Shown here: piece after piece, positions 1 to 6,385 of the stretch | Numbering within the stretch: position 1 is the first letter of the stretch | Layout of the letters: every line of letters begins with the position of its first letter | Source of the DNA: Anaerolineae bacterium | GTDB lineage: Bacteria; Chloroflexota; Anaerolineae; B4-G1; SLSP01 | Assembly (NCBI GenBank): GCA_016934645.1 | Contig: JAFGSL010000703.1 | Coordinates: 1 to 7,625 of the forward strand | Direction: 5' to 3' | DNA: 7,625 nucleotides | The notes under the pieces: model-generated | What the model saw: the letters and a program-made list of their open reading frames with translations, nothing else | The model's database searches: none | What the model was told of the DNA's origin: nothing | Program-made: the position numbers and the translations under genes

Positions 1-1356
1 ACCGGCGAAGGGCGCACCGAAAAGCTGCGCCAGTATGCCATTTATCGCAAAATGCTGGCCGAGCACTTCCACCAACCGGAAGACGAAGCGATGCAGCGCG
101 TCGAAGAATTCGAGAAGAATGTCAAGAAGCAATTCGTCGACGAACCCGGGCAGATGAAGCTCCTCATCGTCGTGGATAAACTACTCACCGGCTTCGATGC
201 ACCTCCGGCCACCTATCTCTACATCGACAAACCGATGCAGGACCACGGCCTCTTCCAGGCCATCTGCCGCGTCAACCGGTTGGATGGCGAGGACAAACCC
301 TACGGCTACATCGTGGACTACCGTGATCTGTTTAAGAGCCTGGAAAAATCCATCCAGGACTACACCTCAGAAGCCTTCGATGCCTACGACGAGGAAGACG
401 TGAAGGGCCTACTCACCAATCGTTTGGAAAAGGGCAAGGAACGTCTGGACGATGCCCGCGAGGCCATCAAGGCCCTCTGCGAACCCGTCGCACCGCCCAA
501 GCGTACCGAAGACTACCTGCATTACTTCTGTGCCGCAGATACCACCGACAAAGAGGCGCTCAGCGAGACCGAACCTCGGCGCGTGCTGCTCTACAAACTC
601 ACCGCTTCCCTGGTCCGCGCCTACGCCAACCTCGCCAACGATATGTCCGAAGCCGGTTATACGCCGCAGGAAGCAGAGCAGATCCGGCAAGAAGCCGATT
701 ACTACGACAAAGTACGCCAGGAAGTCCAGATCGCCAGCAACGACTACGTGGACTTCAAGCAATACGAACCCGCGATGCGCCACCTCCTCGATGCTTATAT
801 CCGCGCCGAAGCGAGCCAGAAAATCTCGGCCTTCGACGATATGAGCTTGATCCAGCTCATCGTCGAGCGCGGGGCGGCTGCCGTGGACGAACTCCCGGAG
901 GGCATCCGCACCAGCCCGGAGGCCGTCGCTGAGACCATCGAAAACAACGTCCGTCGCGTCATCATCGACGAACACCCTGTCAACCCCAAGTACTACGACC
1001 GTATGTCCGACCTGCTTGATACGCTGATCCAACAGCGCAAAAAACAAGCCGTTGAATACCAGCAATACCTTGCCAAAGTGGTCGAACTCACGCGCCAAGT
1101 CCATAATCCCGCCACCGGTCCCAGCTACCCGCCCACCCTCAACACTCCTGCCCGCCGTGCCTTCTACGACAACCTGGGCGATGACGTAGACCTCGCCCTC
1201 GCATTGGATACGGCCATCCGCACCACCAAGAAAGCCGAGTGGCGCGGTGACGTCGTCAAAGAGCGCGAGATCAAGTACGCCATCTACCAAGTTGTGAACA
1301 ACGAGGATGAAGTCGAGGCCATCTTTGAACTGGTAAAGAATCAACATGAATATTGA
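1..1356 (+). CDS. hsdR: Type I restriction endonuclease subunit R (HsdR), C-terminal part, 5' end outside window
   Basis: This is the 3' part (451 codons, open at base 1) of the motor/nuclease subunit of a type I restriction-modification complex, which uses ATP to translocate DNA and cuts it far from the recognition site. Seen: superfamily 2 helicase motif V (LLTGFDAP, bases 181-204) and motif VI (QAICRVNR, 256-279), then the usual IVDYRDLF segment. A long helical C-terminal region follows with the family signature VVELTRQVHNP and TPARRAFYDNLGDDVDLAL (about 1078-1200), matching the HsdR C-terminal domain (DUF3387-type). The nuclease domain and Walker motifs lie upstream of the window. The frame is intact to its stop at 1354-1356, with no sign of decay. 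The metallopeptidase gene overlaps its last 11 bases. The hsdM and hsdS partners are not in the window. Identification is strong; the specificity cannot be told. Confidence 0.95.
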   Translation, partial: TGEGRTEKLRQYAIYRKMLAEHFHQPEDEAMQRVEEFEKNVKKQFVDEPGQMKLLIVVDKLLTGFDAPPATYLYIDKPMQDHGLFQAICRVNRLDGEDKPYGYIVDYRDLFKSLEKSIQDYTSEAFDAYDEEDVKGLLTNRLEKGKERLDDAREAIKALCEPVAPPKRTEDYLHYFCAADTTDKEALSETEPRRVLLYKLTASLVRAYANLANDMSEAGYTPQEAEQIRQEADYYDKVRQEVQIASNDYVDFKQYEPAMRHLLDAYIRAEASQKISAFDDMSLIQLIVERGAAAVDELPEGIRTSPEAVAETIENNVRRVIIDEHPVNPKYYDRMSDLLDTLIQQRKKQAVEYQQYLAKVVELTRQVHNPATGPSYPPTLNTPARRAFYDNLGDDVDLALALDTAIRTTKKAEWRGDVVKEREIKYAIYQVVNNEDEVEAIFELVKNQHEY

Positions 1357-2110
1357 ACACTGTACAGACGCAAAATCTTGCGTCTCTCCCAAAATGCACC
1401 AGATCACCGTCAGTGACATCACTGTGGACGTCGTCCGTAAGGACATCAAGAACCTGCATCTGGCCGTCTACCCGCCGGAAGGCCGCGTGCGCGTTGCCGC
1501 GCCGCTGTTAATCGACGATGAGGCCGTGCGTCTGGCCGTCATCTCCAAGTTGGCCTGGATCAAGCGCCAGCAAGCACACTTCCAGAGCCAGGACCGGCAA
1601 TCTGCCCGTGAATACATCAATCGCGAGAGCCACTACTACTGGGGCGACCGCTACCTGCTCAACGTCATCTATCACGATGCACCCCCAGAAGTCGTCGTGC
1701 GTAACGCCCACACCCTCGATCTTTTCGTACGGGAGGGCAGCGATACCGCGCAACGCGAGCGTGTGTTACAGGAATGGTATCGCCAACAGCTCAAGGCGGC
1801 TATCCCGCCGCTCATCGCCAAATGGGAGCCGCGCCTTGACGTCCACGTCGCAGAGTGGTACGTCAAGCGGATGAAGACCAAGTGGGGCACCTGCACCGCC
1901 GAGGCCCGCCGTATCTGGCTCAACCTGGAACTGGTCAAGAAACCGCCCCAGTGCCTGGAATACATCGTCGTTCACGAGATGGTGCATTTGTTAGAGCGGC
2001 ATCACAACGACCGTTTTGTGGCGTATATGGATAAGTTTATGCCCCAGTGGCGGCTGGCACGGGACCTGTTGAATGCCGCGCCCCTGGCGCACGAGACGTG
2101 GGAGTATTGA
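1346..2110 (+). CDS. YgjP-like (M48/DUF45) zinc metallopeptidase
   Basis: A 254-residue cytosolic protein of the YgjP/DUF45 metallopeptidase family (SprT/WLM-like). Seen: HEMVH at residues 210-214 (the HExxH zinc site) with a likely third ligand H220 in HNDRF. The preceding family signature is KWGTC (179-183) followed by IWLNLELVKKPP. No signal peptide or membrane segment is visible. It overlaps the 3' end of hsdR by 11 bp, so translation is probably coupled. Genes of this family are often found directly after type I restriction genes, but their role there is not established. Start: ATG at 1346 is given because of the overlap, but it lacks a good ribosome site. Homology-like sequence (ITVSDITVDVVRKDIKNL) begins only near Met17 at 1394, so the true start could be 1394 (238 residues). 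The enzymatic activity is inferred from the zinc motif; the substrate is unknown. Confidence 0.88.
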   Translation: MNIEHCTDAKSCVSPKMHQITVSDITVDVVRKDIKNLHLAVYPPEGRVRVAAPLLIDDEAVRLAVISKLAWIKRQQAHFQSQDRQSAREYINRESHYYWGDRYLLNVIYHDAPPEVVVRNAHTLDLFVREGSDTAQRERVLQEWYRQQLKAAIPPLIAKWEPRLDVHVAEWYVKRMKTKWGTCTAEARRIWLNLELVKKPPQCLEYIVVHEMVHLLERHHNDRFVAYMDKFMPQWRLARDLLNAAPLAHETWEY

Positions 2111-2276
2111 ACGGAAGAAGCCCACGACGTGGCGTGACACGCTGGAGTGTGGGAACTGAGGAGCAGGTGATGGATGACGAGGCAAATGAAAAATTCTTTA
2201 TAACGAATTTTTGGTAGGCGCGATGCGCTCACTCGCGTAGGATTTCTCAACATTCGGAAGGTGGAGGACTAAAGGG
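2111..2276. other. Intergenic spacer between the RM genes and the NACHT module
   Basis: Holds no convincing gene. Just after the metallopeptidase stop a modest dyad can be drawn (CCCAC at 2121-2125 with GTGGG at 2149-2153, and an inner GCGTG-A-CACGC at 2132-2142). It has no T-tract, so it is a poor candidate for an intrinsic terminator. The AT-rich palindrome and its downstream box (annotated separately) sit in the middle. Just before the next gene is a good Shine-Dalgarno, GGAGG at 2263-2267, 9 nt from the ATG at 2277. A 15-residue frame (2170-2217) reads through the palindrome but is too short to support. Confidence 0.6.
2189..2238 (+). repeat. AT palindrome plus ACTCGCGT box, copy 1
   Basis: A 24-bp near-perfect dyad at 2189-2212 (half-sites AAAAATTCTTTA / TAACGAATTTTT, 11 of 12 positions symmetric) is followed by AGGC and, 30 bp from the dyad centre, by ACTCGCGT (2231-2238). 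A second copy with the same order and nearly the same spacing lies at 6386-6432. It starts 88 bp upstream of the adaptor ORF at 2277. It could be an operator with a TATAA-like core, a boundary of the module, or a member of a dispersed repeat family; the sequence alone does not decide. Confidence 0.6.
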
Positions 2277-2507
2277 ATGGAGGGCATCTCACCAGACTTA
2301 CACAATCGTCTCACGGGCACATTGTTGCGCTGCGGTCCCTTCGACAGCAACGCCGCTCTGTGTATCACATTCATTGCGGAGCTATGCCAGGATGAGCGGC
2401 TCAAGGTTCGGAGCACCCAGTGGCACTTCTGTGATGCGCTCAAGGTGGGGTATGGGGTGATCGTGCAGGAGGATGCGCTGCCAGGGAGGGATTTGCCTAA
2501 CTTATGA
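2277..2507 (+). CDS. Orphan, truncated EAD-like adaptor domain protein (76 aa)
   Basis: The first ~32 residues match the N-termini of the next two genes: ISPDLHNRLTGTLLRCGPFD followed by SNAAL, against IPAGLQNRL..LLRCAPVDSDAAL (2523 gene) and IPPALYNRL..LLHCGPFATQDAL (4883 gene). After residue 32 the similarity stops. The expected DARI.QW, LP.A.S..ARV and the long C-terminal helices are missing, and neither other forward frame resumes them. The remaining 44 residues are unrecognised. Start ATG 2277 has GGAGG 9 nt upstream. The stop lies 15 nt before the NACHT gene's ATG, so it would be the first gene of the same transcript. It is either a broken third copy of the adaptor or a shortened decoy/leader that is still translated. 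The homology of the N-terminal part is fairly clear; whether the product is functional is not. Confidence 0.55.
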   Translation: MEGISPDLHNRLTGTLLRCGPFDSNAALCITFIAELCQDERLKVRSTQWHFCDALKVGYGVIVQEDALPGRDLPNL

Positions 2508-2510
2508 CCC

Positions 2511-2516
2511 AAGGAG
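2511..2516 (+). promoter_or_regulatory. Shine-Dalgarno of the NACHT gene
   Basis: AAGGAG, six bases before the ATG at 2523. It fixes that start and lies right after the stop of the 76-residue frame, consistent with reinitiation in one transcript. Confidence 0.75.
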
Positions 2517-2522
2517 TTTACT

Positions 2523-4886
2523 ATGCCGACTATTCCTGCCGGACTTCAAAATCGCCTGCGGCATAGGTTACTGCGTTGTGCACCTGTTGATAGTGATGCT
2601 GCACTTCATGCCGTTTTTAGTGACGCCCGAATTGCACAATGGCAGGATGCAGTACCGCAAGCCGATAGTCCAAGCGCACGTGTGGATCGCCTGATCGCGT
2701 ATCTCGGCGACCATTACAACAGCGGTGGTGAAAGTGCGCTATTGCTCTTTCTGCACGTGCTTTTGGATCACACTTCACCGGCTGACCAATGTTATCAAGA
2801 CCTCTCAGCGCTGATCATATACCTCAAGGATCAACTGGGTGCTGGTGTGCCCAGTTCGCCGCAATGGGAAGCCGCTTTGGCGCGTTACCGTGAAGGTGTC
2901 CGGCAACGTCACGGCACCACCCGCATCTTTGGGCAGCCACGCCCTGTGCCTCTCGATGACATCTTCACCGAGGTCTACATCCACGACCAACCTTCAGCCT
3001 TCCGGCGTTTTGATATCCGCCGGCTACAACAGGATCCGGCACACCTAGAGCAGGCCAAACGAGTCCCCGGTGCGGAGATTTTTCAACAGGAAGGCGGGCA
3101 TCGGCTCTTCATCCTTGGCAAACCCGGTGCAGGGAAGACCACGTTTCTTAAGCATCTGGCTTTCGAGGCAACAAATGATCCACAGGGCAAGGTCCCCATC
3201 TTTGTTATGCTCAAAGATTGGACCGATTCCGGTGCTACCTTGCTGGATTTTATCGTCGAGCAGTTTACGCTTTGCGGATTTCCCAGTGCGGTTCCGTTCC
3301 TTGAACACCTGCTGGCAAACACGGAGGATGCTCTCGTGCTCTTCGATGGACTGGACGAAATCACGCAGGAAGGCGAGCGGCGTAACCGCGCCATCCAGGA
3401 CTTGCGCGACTTCTGTCTCCGCTATCCGCGTGCGCAAGTGCTCATTACTTGCCGTGTCGCTGCCACCGATTACACTTTCGACGCTTTCACCTACGTCGAG
3501 GTGGCCGACTTCACCGGCGAGCAAATTACGGCGTTCGTCAAGAAATGGTTCATCCACAGCCCGGAGAAGAGCGCGTCGTTCTTGCAAGAACTGGAAATGG
3601 AACACAATCGAGGGCTGCGGGAACTGGCGCGCCAACCCTTGCTGCTAGCGATGCTGTGTTTGGCTTTCAACGATGCCCTCACCTTCCCGCAGCGTCGCGT
3701 CGAAATCTACCACGATGCTTTGGATGCTTTACTGCGCAAGTGGGACAGCTCGCGCAACATCCGCCGCGCTCCTATATATGAGGGACTTTCTATTGGCCGA
3801 AAGCACCAGCTTTTCGCCCGTATCGCAGCGCAGGCTTTTGAGCTGGGTGAGTACTTTCTCCCGCAGACGACGTTGGAGCATGACATTGCTGTATATCTCC
3901 AACGCTTGCCCCGTGCGGATGCTGTCAATACCACCGACTTTGATGTGGTGGCTGTGCTCCAGGCCATCGCTGCGCAACATGGTGTCCTGGTTGAGCGGGC
4001 GCATCGCATCTATAGCTTCGCACACTTGACGTTTCAGGAATACTACACGGCACACTACGTTGTGCAATCAACGGCGAGTGGTGATAGTGGAGCCATCAGA
4101 CGGCTGCTCACTCATGCTGCCGACGCTCGTTGGCGAGAGGTGATTCTTTTGACGGCGAGTATGCTAGATGATGCGGATGACTTTTCGGCACATTTCATGG
4201 ATGCATTGGATGCTATAGCGCACGACGATGATAAACTAGCGACCTTTTTAGCTTGGGCACAGCGTAAAGCCGCCACGGTCCAGGCATCCTATCACCCCGC
4301 CGCTGTACGGGCGTATTATGCTTATCTCAACCTTGCTCTTTATCCATCCCTTTTCTTTGGCCTCAACCGAGATCATGTTTTCTCTTTTGATATCTCTCTG
4401 GATTTAAACATTGAACTTACTATTCGCATTGGGACCTCAGGACTTCCCACCACAGAGGCTCAAGATTCAATTTTCTTCAGTCTCGCTAACGCTTTTGAAC
4501 TTGTTCGCGCACTCGACCTCAATCTCGCTCACGCTCTTGCCCGCGACCGTGACCTCAGCATTGCTGTCTTTCTCAATCGTGACCTTGCCAAAGAACTTGA
4601 TCTCAAAGATTTGCACCGGACACTTACAGCCTTTGATCCTCTCACTGAAAATGTGCATAATGTGGCCGGGCAAGACTTTGCAGCACAACTTCATACTAAC
4701 ATTGTTGAAAATTATGACATTGGCTATGATTGGGATTTTACCGAAGAACAAGCAAGAGCGATGGAACATTACTTCACTGCTGCCAACCTCCTCGTCGAAT
4801 GTCTCGACGTTGCCTACGTCACTGACCGCGCCACTATCGAAGACCGCCTGCTACTGCCGCCCACACCCCAGGAGTCGCCAGCATGA
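2523..4886 (+). CDS. EAD-like adaptor–NACHT STAND NTPase
   Basis: A 787-residue cytosolic STAND-class ATPase switch. Domains: (a) residues 1-~105, a helical adaptor domain shared with the genes at 2277 and 4883 (NRL..LLRC, FSDARIAQW, SPSARVDRLIAYL, ALLLFLHVLL), resembling the effector-associated domains of prokaryotic conflict systems; the exact EAD class cannot be assigned here. (b) A linker with PLDDIFTEVYI (143-153), typical just before NACHT. (c) NACHT: Walker A GKPGAGKTT (199-207, K205), Walker B LVLFDGLDE (271-279), sensor-like VLITCR (306-311), and the winged-helix hallmark FAHLTFQEYYTAHYVV starting at 499. (d) A helical C-terminal part with Asp-Leu-rich repeats (DLNIEL near 626; 664-697), probably a sensor region comparable to short NACHT-associated C-terminal domains. 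No nuclease, TIR or protease domain is seen, so the effector must be recruited. The start is supported by AAGGAG. It overlaps the next gene by 4 bp (ATGA). A role in antiphage defence is inferred from family and context. Confidence 0.9.
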   Translation: MPTIPAGLQNRLRHRLLRCAPVDSDAALHAVFSDARIAQWQDAVPQADSPSARVDRLIAYLGDHYNSGGESALLLFLHVLLDHTSPADQCYQDLSALIIYLKDQLGAGVPSSPQWEAALARYREGVRQRHGTTRIFGQPRPVPLDDIFTEVYIHDQPSAFRRFDIRRLQQDPAHLEQAKRVPGAEIFQQEGGHRLFILGKPGAGKTTFLKHLAFEATNDPQGKVPIFVMLKDWTDSGATLLDFIVEQFTLCGFPSAVPFLEHLLANTEDALVLFDGLDEITQEGERRNRAIQDLRDFCLRYPRAQVLITCRVAATDYTFDAFTYVEVADFTGEQITAFVKKWFIHSPEKSASFLQELEMEHNRGLRELARQPLLLAMLCLAFNDALTFPQRRVEIYHDALDALLRKWDSSRNIRRAPIYEGLSIGRKHQLFARIAAQAFELGEYFLPQTTLEHDIAVYLQRLPRADAVNTTDFDVVAVLQAIAAQHGVLVERAHRIYSFAHLTFQEYYTAHYVVQSTASGDSGAIRRLLTHAADARWREVILLTASMLDDADDFSAHFMDALDAIAHDDDKLATFLAWAQRKAATVQASYHPAAVRAYYAYLNLALYPSLFFGLNRDHVFSFDISLDLNIELTIRIGTSGLPTTEAQDSIFFSLANAFELVRALDLNLAHALARDRDLSIAVFLNRDLAKELDLKDLHRTLTAFDPLTENVHNVAGQDFAAQLHTNIVENYDIGYDWDFTEEQARAMEHYFTAANLLVECLDVAYVTDRATIEDRLLLPPTPQESPA

Positions 4887-5950
4887 GCATCCCCCCCGCG
4901 CTGTACAATCGCCTGCGCACCACGCTGCTACACTGTGGCCCATTCGCCACGCAAGATGCGCTCGAAGCTGTTTTCGTGGATGCGCGTATCAGCCAGTGGG
5001 CCGCAGATCTACCGGAAGCTCGCAGCGATGGTGCGCGAGTCCAGGCAACCATCAAATATCTGTTAGGAAAGCGAGACGATAACGACGCGCACGCCCTCAT
5101 CCTGTTATTGCGAGTGCTCCGCGAGCAGATTCCCTCCACAGATGCACGACACCAGGAACTTGCCGACTTAGCCGATGAACTCGCAATGATAGTTCTAGAA
5201 GATAAAATACAGTACCAGCCAACAGACAGACCAAAGAGAAAGTCCTTTTGGACACGCATCGTCAACGCCTTTCGATATCCGGTATGGCTAGGTATATCCA
5301 TTGTGGCAGCAATTCCGGCTTTGATCTTAATATGGTCGATAATACAGACTCCGTCGACATCTCCAACACCTACTCAGACACCCACATATACCTCGACGCC
5401 CACTTTAATGCCTGTCACACAGGCTACCCCGACAACGATGTTCACGCCAGAGGCTGTGCAAATCCCAACCAATACTCCCCCGGCCACATTTACCCCATCA
5501 TCGACACCTGATCCTTGTATGAAAGAAGAAAAAAACGGCAACGGCGGTACCGACATCATTACACTCCCAGGGGATGAGTGCTTTGGCAACAGGATTCAAA
5601 TTGATCTACTGGTGAGGGGAACAATCTATGGATTTTCTTTTTGGGAAGTACAAGCTTATGGGCCTGACGATTCCGAAATGCAGAACCCTCTCATCACAAA
5701 AGACGATATCGTCTGCGCGTCTTCGATCCAAGAGCAGAATTTAGGTTACTATCATCCAGGCAAAGCGATCGATACAGACCTGTCATCTCGCTGGTCCAGT
5801 GAGCCGAATGAACCAGAAAGTTTTATCATTATTCTTTCTGAACCCAAGTACATCAAATCCATAGTGGTGACGTGGCAAGAGGCGTTTGCCGTAAAGTATC
5901 GAATCACTGTAAGTAACAAAGATGAAGAATGTCCTTATGAATTACCCTGA
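4883..5950 (+). CDS. EAD-like adaptor–TM–Thr/Pro stalk–discoidin-like (F5/8C) membrane protein
   Basis: A 355-residue putative single-pass membrane protein. Residues 1-~105 are the same adaptor domain as in the NACHT gene (NRL..LLHCGPF, VFVDARISQW, LPEARSDGARV, IKYLL, ALILLLRVLR). A basic stretch (117-131, PKRKSFWTRIVNAFR) precedes a hydrophobic helix at about 133-154, which by the positive-inside rule puts the adaptor in the cytosol. Residues 156-211 are a Thr/Pro/Ser stalk. Residues 212-355 hold discoidin/F5-8C-like sequence in unusual order: first the family's C-terminal third (GGTDIITLPG at 221, RGTIYGFSFWEVQAYG at 245-260), then its N-terminal two-thirds (CASS at 278, AIDTDLSSRWSS at 295-306, IKSIVVTWQEAFAVKYRITVS at 324-344). 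Cysteines at 212, 233, 278 and 350 could form disulfides. Start ATG overlaps the NACHT stop (ATGA) with AGGAG at 4870-4874. Inferred role: surface sensor that signals to the NACHT protein through the shared adaptor. Confidence 0.82.
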   Translation: MSIPPALYNRLRTTLLHCGPFATQDALEAVFVDARISQWAADLPEARSDGARVQATIKYLLGKRDDNDAHALILLLRVLREQIPSTDARHQELADLADELAMIVLEDKIQYQPTDRPKRKSFWTRIVNAFRYPVWLGISIVAAIPALILIWSIIQTPSTSPTPTQTPTYTSTPTLMPVTQATPTTMFTPEAVQIPTNTPPATFTPSSTPDPCMKEEKNGNGGTDIITLPGDECFGNRIQIDLLVRGTIYGFSFWEVQAYGPDDSEMQNPLITKDDIVCASSIQEQNLGYYHPGKAIDTDLSSRWSSEPNEPESFIIILSEPKYIKSIVVTWQEAFAVKYRITVSNKDEECPYELP

Positions 5951-6074
5951 ACCACAACGTCCGCCCCACACCGCTACCATCCGCATCATAGACCGCGCCG
6001 CCATCGAAGATCGCCTACTGCTTCCGCCTGGGCGGGAGGCGACAGAAGCAACGCATAGGGAGGAACTGGATTGA
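5937..6074 (+). pseudogene. Remnant: C-terminal tail of a second NACHT paralogue (45 codons)
   Basis: An open frame from ATG 5937 (overlapping the previous gene by 14 bp in another frame) to TGA 6074. Its middle, DRAAIEDRLLLPP (5991-6029), matches the extreme C-terminus of the NACHT protein, DRATIEDRLLLPP (4824-4862), at 12 of 13 residues. At the DNA level 32 of 39 bases agree, and the only amino-acid change is T to A. The rest of a NACHT protein is absent upstream; the membrane-protein gene occupies that place. Best read as the leftover end of a duplicated adaptor-NACHT gene whose core was replaced. It might still be translated as a small peptide, but no clear ribosome site stands before 5937, and the ATG may be chance. 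Confidence 0.65.
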
Positions 6075-6241
6075 CATTGCACGCATTAGGTAGGCTCGCT
6101 GTGAAGTCAAGATTGACCTGGATATGGCTCGTACTACTGGGCCAAGTAGGGAGTATCGTCATATCCCCCATTGGCAAGTGGGGAGATAATCCATTTAGGC
6201 CATTCCAAGAAAATAATCCGTCCACCGGAAGTTTGTGTTAA
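6071..6241 (+). CDS. Possible 56-aa hydrophobic peptide with TTG start
   Basis: Starts at TTG 6071 overlapping the TGA of the remnant frame by TTGA, the same geometry as a coupled ATGA overlap. It is preceded by a strong Shine-Dalgarno, GGGAGG at 6058-6063, 7 nt away. The product has basic residues (R8, K12, R14), then a hydrophobic run LTWIWLVLLGQVGSIVIS (15-32), then a short polar tail ending in a cysteine (NNPSTGSLC). This fits a small membrane peptide or a signal-anchor. A GTG at 6101 could give a shorter form (46 aa). No homology is recognised. A frame of this length can occur by chance, and the Shine-Dalgarno and TTGA overlap are the only positive evidence. Confidence 0.35.
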   Translation: MTLHALGRLAVKSRLTWIWLVLLGQVGSIVISPIGKWGDNPFRPFQENNPSTGSLC

Positions 6242-6385
6242 GCGCACTGTGTGTTAACTAAACGCCGCTGGGGAATGGCTTCAGCTTTTCCAGAGACTTA
6301 AGTCGTGGTACTTCACAACGCTACTGGATGATTTTAAATCTTGGAAAAGCCTTACTGCTGCGTGAGGATGAAAGGGAAGAGACTG

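Noticed and set aside
409..1449. Long minus-strand open frame (346 codons) across hsdR
   Set aside because: It mirrors the strongly biased codons of hsdR in the opposite strand. The protein is low-complexity in valine/aspartate/glycine, without motifs, and the + strand product is unmistakable.
2121..2153. Dyad after the metallopeptidase gene as an intrinsic terminator
   Set aside because: Short interrupted stems and no following T-run; rho-independent termination is not supported.
2170..2217. 15-residue frame reading through palindrome copy 1
   Set aside because: Too short and explained by the palindrome; the equivalent frame is not kept at copy 2.
4411..5082. Plus-strand frame of 223 codons in another phase over the end of the NACHT gene
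   Set aside because: It covers the NACHT C-terminus and the adaptor start of the next gene, both supported by homology to each other and by ribosome sites. Its own product has no recognisable domain.
5986..6225. Minus-strand frame of 79 codons
   Set aside because: It is antisense to the NACHT-tail remnant, whose homology is on the + strand. No ribosome site or family features seen.
6284..6350. Inverted repeat GCTTTTCCA / TGGAAAAGC as ends of a small mobile element or a terminator
   Set aside because: Nine-base arms 49 nt apart with no T-run, no target duplication and no further similarity; could be chance.
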